Of a stretch of 64,000 bases of DNA, positions 59,457 through 64,000 are shown in pieces (position 1 is the first letter of the stretch; each line of letters opens with the position of its first letter). Location of the stretch: the NCBI RefSeq assembly GCF_002699985.1, contig NZ_LKBT01000004.1, positions 1-64,000 on the forward strand. The letters run 5' to 3'. The DNA is from Pseudomonas sp. ICMP 561 (GTDB taxonomy: Bacteria; Pseudomonadota; Gammaproteobacteria; Pseudomonadales; Pseudomonadaceae). Made by a program: the position numbers and the translations under genes. The notes under the pieces are model-generated. The model did no database searches. It was not told the DNA's origin and saw only the letters and a list, made by a program, of their open reading frames with translations.

Positions 59457-59834
59457 TTATCGTGTTATGGCTATGCTGCCGCTGTAGGCCCAAGGGGTTT
59501 CATGATGGTTCTGATGTTTAACCCTGAAGGTGCCCGCGGTCGTTACCTGCGAGATATATCCACCGGAAGATTCAGCGATTGGTCGCCACTGTCCATTCTC
59601 CAGTTTTTCAATTCGCATCACCGGGGCAAAACCTCCATTTGCGGATCGAACCCTGGATACGATCAAAACCGAACGGCAGGTCGGTCCGTTAGAGATTGTG
59701 ACCGGTCCATAGAAAACTATGGTGTCATTTGCAGGGATAAAACCCGAGTAAGGATTGCTGATAGTCAGGCACGCAGCTTCAGCTTGTGACGCCAGTGCCA
59801 GAATGATAAGGGATGCCAATAATGTCTTTTTCAT
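59457..59834 (-). CDS. Small exported hypothetical protein
   Basis: 125 residues with a strong signal peptide (cleavage at AEA / ACLTI, about residue 20). The mature part is predicted beta-rich (FYGPVTISNGPTCRSVLIVS; QVTTAGTFRVKHQNHH) with two Cys that could form a disulfide. No family recognised. It converges on the preceding orphan gene and shares its A+T-rich character, so both may belong to one transferred segment. Confidence 0.6.
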   Translation of the reverse strand: MKKTLLASLIILALASQAEAACLTISNPYSGFIPANDTIVFYGPVTISNGPTCRSVLIVSRVRSANGGFAPVMRIEKLENGQWRPIAESSGGYISQVTTAGTFRVKHQNHHETPWAYSGSIAITR

Positions 59835-60129
59835 GATTTTCTCGTTTAATATAAGTTAGTTAATGCTGTGTTATTGAAATCGAACGAATCCGCGCGGGAA
59901 ATTTATTCCGCAGGTAGGAAGGTTCTTTGATGTGAAGCGTTATTTGTAGGATGTTTCTTATATGTATTTATTCTTTTCCGTTTTTGAGGTGTGACTGCAC
60001 GTAATCTTTTTCTGATTAGAAAATCAACCCTTAAACTGAAAGTTTATCCGAAAGGATAGTGCGCACGCGAAAGTGGCCTTTGCAGGCTGACATTAGTCGT
60101 GACTTATTTGTTTGGTACAGCGAAGGACT
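59835..60129. other. A+T-rich intergenic stretch, nothing recognised
   Basis: No credible frame, RNA or repeat is seen. It carries the promoter side of the exported hypothetical gene (AATATAAGTTAGTTAATGC just upstream of its start). Confidence 0.4.
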
Positions 60130-60222
60130 GGTAGGACCGAATTTATTCGGGGAAGCTATATTTCAGGTGGCACAGAGGCTGCGGATGTCCCAGCCCCTTC
60201 GCGAATGAATTCGCTCCCACGG
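60130..60222. repeat. REP inverted pair, diverged (GAATTTATTCG core)
   Basis: GGTAGGACCGAATTTATTCG faces GCGAATGAATTCGCTCCCAC; the left copy mixes a GGACC head with a GAATTTATTCG core. Confidence 0.75.
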
Positions 60223-60350
60223 GAATTGTGCTGGCAGTCAGCCGTAGCTCGTGATTTGGTTCCTTGGTCGACGAATTTATCGCCTGAATTGACGCTACCG
60301 CGAGCAAGCTCATTCAGCAAAATGCAAATCAATGGGTTGAAATGCATTTT

Positions 60351-60422
60351 TTGTAGGAGCTGCCGAAGGCTGCGAAGCATTTCTCCTGATACAACGCCAT
60401 CGCAGCCTTCGTCAGCTACAGG
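60351..60422. repeat. REP inverted pair (GCTGCCGAAGGCTGCGA core)
   Basis: TTGTAGGAGCTGCCGAAGGC faces CGCAGCCTTCGTCAGCTACA, next to the amidase stop. Confidence 0.88.
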
Positions 60423-60430
60423 TTCAATGT

Positions 60431-61963
60431 TTAAACCGATGACGCCTCGGTTGTGCTCACTGTCCCTCTCTCTCCCGAAGCCAGCGGCGGCGCCGTGACG
60501 ATGGATTTCAGGTCAATCCGGCTCTGTACCAACTGGTTGATGTCCGGTTTGGGGCGCTGCAGCTCCGGGTTGCTCTCGGTCGCCCGCTCGATCTGTTCTC
60601 CACACGCCAGCAGATAGGCGTCAGCGCGGAATGCGCCCACTACTTGCAGGCCGAATGGCATGCCTTTGTGGTCAACGCCACAGGGCAGCGACAGGGCGGG
60701 GTTGGTCGCCAGCGTGACGACATAGGTCAGGGCCAGCCAGCGGTAATAATTCGCCAGCTCTTTGCCATTGATGCTCTTCAGGTAAAGGTCTTGCCAAGGG
60801 AAGGGCGACACAGGCGTGGTGGGCGACAGGATCAGGTCGTAGTCCTCGAACAGCGCCTGGAAGCGGCGATAGATTCTGGTCTGTTCCGTGGCGGCCCAAG
60901 CGCAGTCTTCCAGGGTCATGCGCATGCCCATTTCGTAGTTGGCGCGCGGGTTTTCGCCCAGGGAGTTCGGATCTCGCAGATATGCGTCGCGAGTGCCTGC
61001 GACAAAACTTTCAGCCCTTAAAACATCGAAGCAACGATCCGTTTCACCAAGCTCCATCTGCACTTCATCGCAACTGCGAAACAACGGTCGCAAAGCGTCG
61101 ATTTTGCGGCGGAACACCTGACGAATATCGTCATCCACGTCGCAGCAGCCGAAGTCTTCGGTGTAACCGACACGCAAGGTGCCAAGGTCAACGTCTGGCA
61201 GCGCGCTGAAGAGGTTTTTATCGACCTCGTAGCTCAGCGGTTCGCTAACGTGGAAACCGGCCGTGGCTTGCAGTTGCAGCAGGGTGTCAGCCACGGTGCG
61301 TCCCATAGGGCCAACGACCGAGATGGGCGTCCAGCCCAACAGACGGCGCTCGCTGGGTACGAGGCCTGGAGAGGGGCGTAGGCCCACTACTCCGCATTTC
61401 GCTGCGGGGATGCGCAATGAGCCGCCCGTGTCCGAACCACTGCACAACGGCAGCATGTCGGTGGCCAGTGCAGCAGCCGAGCCACCGGATGAGCCTCCTG
61501 CATTGAGTTCAGGGTTGAACGGATTGCCTGTGGCGCCCCATACGTCATTACGGGTGTTGGCACCTGCGCCCATTTCCGGCACGTTGGTCTTACCGGTGAC
61601 AATGGCTCCGGCCGCACGCAGTCTCGCAACCAGCGTGTTGTCTTTGGCCGGGACGTTATTGCAATAGAGAGGTGACCCGTAGGTGGTCAACAGTCCTGCA
61701 GTGGCTTCCAGATCTTTGATGCCGATGGGCAAGCCATGCAGCAAACCCAAGGGTTGACCCGAAAGCACCGCCTGCTCCGCATCACGAGCCTGTTGCCGGG
61801 CTTGATCAAAGCATGTGGCGGTGACCGCATTGACGTAAGGGTTGACCCGCTCGATGCGCTCGATGCACGCGTCCATCAATTCCACAGGGGAAATCTGCTT
61901 GCTGCCAATCAGGCGGCGCAACTCAACGGCGGTTTTTTCCACAAGCTCATCAGGACGGGGCAT
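60431..61963 (-). CDS. Amidase-signature family hydrolase
   Basis: 510 residues. The amidase-signature triad is present: K83 (GIKDLEAT), S158 (AGGSSGGSAAA) and S182 (GSDTGGSLRIPAA). Opening SKQISPVELMDACIERIERV is typical. Hydrolyses amide or carbamoyl bonds; substrate not known. The C-terminal SLPCGVDHKGMPFGLQVVG block is the usual amidase end. No GatB/GatC context, so not the tRNA amidotransferase. Single gene between REP pairs. Confidence 0.88.
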   Translation of the reverse strand: MPRPDELVEKTAVELRRLIGSKQISPVELMDACIERIERVNPYVNAVTATCFDQARQQARDAEQAVLSGQPLGLLHGLPIGIKDLEATAGLLTTYGSPLYCNNVPAKDNTLVARLRAAGAIVTGKTNVPEMGAGANTRNDVWGATGNPFNPELNAGGSSGGSAAALATDMLPLCSGSDTGGSLRIPAAKCGVVGLRPSPGLVPSERRLLGWTPISVVGPMGRTVADTLLQLQATAGFHVSEPLSYEVDKNLFSALPDVDLGTLRVGYTEDFGCCDVDDDIRQVFRRKIDALRPLFRSCDEVQMELGETDRCFDVLRAESFVAGTRDAYLRDPNSLGENPRANYEMGMRMTLEDCAWAATEQTRIYRRFQALFEDYDLILSPTTPVSPFPWQDLYLKSINGKELANYYRWLALTYVVTLATNPALSLPCGVDHKGMPFGLQVVGAFRADAYLLACGEQIERATESNPELQRPKPDINQLVQSRIDLKSIVTAPPLASGERGTVSTTEASSV

Positions 61964-62082
61964 TCGAGATACCTGGCAACAGTGATTGTTGCCTCGAATC
62001 TAGAGCAGACCGAGGCTTGCCACAATTTCAAGTTTTCGAATGTTTTATTGCTGTTTTGGCATGGGCTAGTGCTGCACTGCTT

Positions 62083-62175
62083 CGTAGGACCGGCTTTAGC
62101 CGGGAGGACTTCGTCTGCAACGCTACATCCATTATTGGAGGTGGATGCTGCTCGCGGCTAAAGCCGCTCCTACGA
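62083..62175. repeat. REP inverted pair (GGCTTTAGCCGGGAGG core)
   Basis: CGTAGGACCGGCTTTAGCCG and inverted GCGGCTAAAGCCGCTCCTAC. Confidence 0.88.
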
Positions 62176-62187
62176 GGCGGCGGGGTA

Positions 62188-62670
62188 TCACGAAGCCTTC
62201 TGGTCTCGCACCATCAACAACCGCGACGCTTCGTTGTAATCAGCCTGGAAGGCAGGGCTGCCGATCCATTCGATGGCGGCATCTTCGTCTTCATCGTGGA
62301 AAAGGGCGCGGTAGGTGATCAGCAGACCCATCATGAAGTCAGTGGCTTGCTCTTCGTCCTCCTCGGCAATGACCAGCGCGAGAACCGGGTATTGCAGGAA
62401 CACGGCGCACATTGCCAATTGGCTGATGGACTGCGCTTGCTTCATGGTCTGGAACAGGTCGTCGAAGTCGGCCGGGTCAAAGCCGTTTTCCACGATGTCC
62501 TTGAAGTCGAACGTGCTCAGGTCGATTTCAACGTCATCAAAAGGCTGGTCAACCAACGGCGATGCAAAGATCGGGTGCACGACTTTTTTGCCCGGCTTTT
62601 GCGAGCGGTTCTGCTTGGCTTTGGCTTTCGCCCGTTGGGCGCGTTTTTGCTGTTTATCTGGCGAAGCCAT
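62188..62670 (-). CDS. Conserved hypothetical protein, acidic
   Basis: 160 residues from the ATG at 62670 (AGGA 9 nt upstream); a start at 62739 would add a hydrophobic lead without support. A basic Lys/Gln/Arg/Ala-rich N-terminus (DKQQKRAQRAKAKAKQNRSQ) is followed by an acidic helical body (DDVEIDLSTFDFKDIVENGF, then EEDEEQATDFMMGLL). Cytoplasmic; no family function known. Confidence 0.75.
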   Translation of the reverse strand: MASPDKQQKRAQRAKAKAKQNRSQKPGKKVVHPIFASPLVDQPFDDVEIDLSTFDFKDIVENGFDPADFDDLFQTMKQAQSISQLAMCAVFLQYPVLALVIAEEDEEQATDFMMGLLITYRALFHDEDEDAAIEWIGSPAFQADYNEASRLLMVRDQKAS

Positions 62671-62925
62671 GAGCATGAGTCCTGTTGCGGCGAGTGATGA
62701 CAGGCCGCTATTGAAGCGCAGAACTGTGTGAATCACCAAGGTCTGTGTTTTTTACAGCACCCGCACGCAGAGAGGCTCGGTGCTGGAGGTGCTGACGTTC
62801 ATTCCCCTAAAGAGCGACCACAGCACGTCGGGGGTATCGACTGAAGCTATCCGGTTGAAGGCGTGTTACCTCGTCGCGAGGTGCGTCAGCCGCTTTTATT
62901 GAGCGGGAGCTTGCTAGTCCGGTCT

Positions 62926-63684
62926 TTAGTGCTGCGCCTCTGAGGAGGGGCCTCTTTTCTCAAGGTCAGTAAACAAAACAGCTTTCACTAGCGACGAAAC
63001 GATTCCACATTCCGTAGTGGCTAGCGCCCTGTCAATCCGGTCGTCAATTATGACCAATAGATCCTGACCGCCGGAGTATGGGCTGCTGATGACATCGCCG
63101 GCTTTGCGCATCACGCCGCCTGTGGCGTTAGCGTTCGGGTTGATGGCATCGACCAGTAAGTTGTCGAGTTGGAAATCAAAGTGATGTTCGCGTTGGGACA
63201 TGCCTCGAGCCTTGGGATTTAGCGTTAGCTTCGCGTTCGGTTTCCATAGGCGTAACAGCATCGCGACTTCGTCAATGAAGGTATTGGTGTCAACCGGTGC
63301 GCAGAGCGACTCCCTCTCATAGCTAATGACAGAAAGAATGCCCTCAAGGTAGCGAGCTATAAGCCTGGATGCATCATCCTTGGGGCCGGACGCCTTGATC
63401 TCTCCGTCGTCACTGATACCCATCTCGAAAAGCTCGAGTCGGTTACGAATTGATGCCCAGCGACGCTTGTCGCCGACAGCAAGGCCAACCCCCGTCAGGT
63501 GCGCAAGCGTGTCGCCGTTGTCACTAAGCACCAGCGCATTGCCGTGCTCAATTACGTAGAAGGCAACCGGCTCACCATCTGAGAATGAGAATGACGTGTC
63601 GACCTCGAGCACAGATCCGTGATGCCGTCCCTGAACAGACCTGCATTCAAAACCCAGATTATTCATCAGCCAGTTACATTCCAT
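62926..63684 (-). CDS. DUF1828/DUF1829 domain protein
   Basis: About 252 residues. The first 90 (DTSFSFSDGEPVAFYVIEHG, ALVLSDNGDTLAHLTGVG) look like DUF1828; the rest (SQREHHFDFQLDNLLVDAIN and VIIDDRIDRALATTECGIVS) looks like DUF1829. These domains are often found together, are of unknown function and occur in accessory regions. ATG at 63684 used; a TTG at 63696 is possible. The next gene upstream (63730 to the window end) runs in the same direction, so the two may form one unit. Slightly A+T-richer than the core genes. Confidence 0.75.
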   Translation of the reverse strand: MECNWLMNNLGFECRSVQGRHHGSVLEVDTSFSFSDGEPVAFYVIEHGNALVLSDNGDTLAHLTGVGLAVGDKRRWASIRNRLELFEMGISDDGEIKASGPKDDASRLIARYLEGILSVISYERESLCAPVDTNTFIDEVAMLLRLWKPNAKLTLNPKARGMSQREHHFDFQLDNLLVDAINPNANATGGVMRKAGDVISSPYSGGQDLLVIIDDRIDRALATTECGIVSSLVKAVLFTDLEKRGPSSEAQH

Positions 63685-63729
63685 TATCGTCACCAAATGG
63701 GAAGGGCATCGTCGCGTCCAATGCGAGAT

Positions 63730-64000
63730 TCACTCTAGTGCAAAAAACTCCAGCCATCCGACGTAGTTTGTGCAGTCCATATCGCTTTGTACAGGCAGGA
63801 TTCTGGATTCTCCAAGGTGCTCGTGCGGGCCAAACAGCCGTGGCGGCCCATTGTGTGATCGCTTTGCTTTTGGCACGACTTCCAATTGGTAGATGCGCCG
63901 CTTTTTCTGCCTGCTCAGCCGGAACAGTGTGAACGTATATTTGCACCGGTCCGCAGTCAGGCCCACTCGCAAGTGGATTTCAACGGTCAGGCCCGGAATG
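63730..64000 (-). CDS. Hypothetical protein, start beyond window end
   Basis: The minus-strand frame is open from 64000 to a stop at 63730 (about 90 codons visible). Reading in from the edge gives IPGLTVEIHLRVGLT, then CKYTFTLFRLSRQKKRRIYQ, KRSHNGPPRLFGPHEHLGES and a short Asp/Cys/Tyr-containing end. The GPHEHLGE block is striking and might bind metal or be catalytic (inference). It ends 45 bp before the DUF1828/1829 gene. Not assigned to a family with confidence. Confidence 0.6.
   Translation of the reverse strand, partial: IPGLTVEIHLRVGLTADRCKYTFTLFRLSRQKKRRIYQLEVVPKAKRSHNGPPRLFGPHEHLGESRILPVQSDMDCTNYVGWLEFFALE

Overview
The window reads as chromosomal DNA of a fluorescent/syringae-lineage Pseudomonas. 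Evidence: a conserved Pseudomonas housekeeping set (metK, transketolase, epd, pgk and class II aldolase together; ahcY with metF; rsmE, bioA, rhlE, a cytochrome b561 with yceI), Pseudomonas-type codon use, an SAH riboswitch ahead of ahcY, and many Pseudomonas REP elements of several core types lying singly, in inverted pairs or in two long tandem arrays. I see no rRNA, tRNA or CRISPR array. Species cannot be fixed from the sequence alone.

Layout. 1-0.9 kb: the truncated end of an IS110-family element abutting a REP, with a perfect 81-bp tandem duplication in its noncoding end. 1.2-4.5 kb: GABA permease (gabP), a LysR regulator and a hemolysin III/PAQR membrane protein. 4.9-11.8 kb: a catabolic operon made of a polar-amino-acid-type ABC importer, a cysteine-desulfurase-like PLP enzyme, an RpiR regulator, a PuuE-like deacetylase/allantoinase-fold hydrolase and a hydantoinase/dihydropyrimidinase. 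Its substrate is not evident, and this is one of the best candidates for something undescribed. 11.9-25.6 kb: core genes rsmE, bioA, an exported flavin amine oxidase with a long low-complexity tail, cytochrome b561, yceI, rhlE, a GT8-like glycosyltransferase, metF, ahcY (SAH riboswitch) and an acyl-CoA thioesterase. 25.6-26.5 kb: a seven-unit 127-bp REP array.

26.5-34.2 kb (minus strand): an L-threonate/D-erythronate-type four-carbon acid sugar module (DeoR regulator, ltnD, otnK, otnC, GntP permease, otnI) with an exported MetX-like hydrolase at its end and candidate operators upstream of ltnD. 34.3-37.8 kb: a sigma-54 activator divergent from cyanase (cynS) and a formate/nitrite-family channel, with a recognisable -24/-12 promoter and two related inverted-repeat sites. 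37.9-48.7 kb: a Na+/H+ antiporter, a two-component system, a second REP array (8 units of about 102 bp), a TonB-dependent receptor with a Fur-like box, a DMT transporter, a MAPEG protein, a c-type cytochrome, a DUF1090 protein and ligB. 48.9-58.7 kb: a LysE exporter; metK preceded by an ArsR-methyltransferase fusion with a palindromic operator; transketolase, epd, pgk, three small lipoprotein/MliC genes and aldolase. 58.7-64 kb: A+T-richer orphan genes, an amidase, a Pseudomonas hypothetical and a DUF1828/DUF1829 protein with a partner gene cut by the window end.

How the genes work together: metF, ahcY, metK and the ArsR-methyltransferase belong to the activated methyl cycle. Transketolase, Epd, Pgk and Fba link the pentose phosphate pathway, E4P/pyridoxal-phosphate precursor supply and gluconeogenesis. 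The hydantoin-type, threonate and cyanate modules are accessory nutrient-use systems, each with its own regulator beside it.
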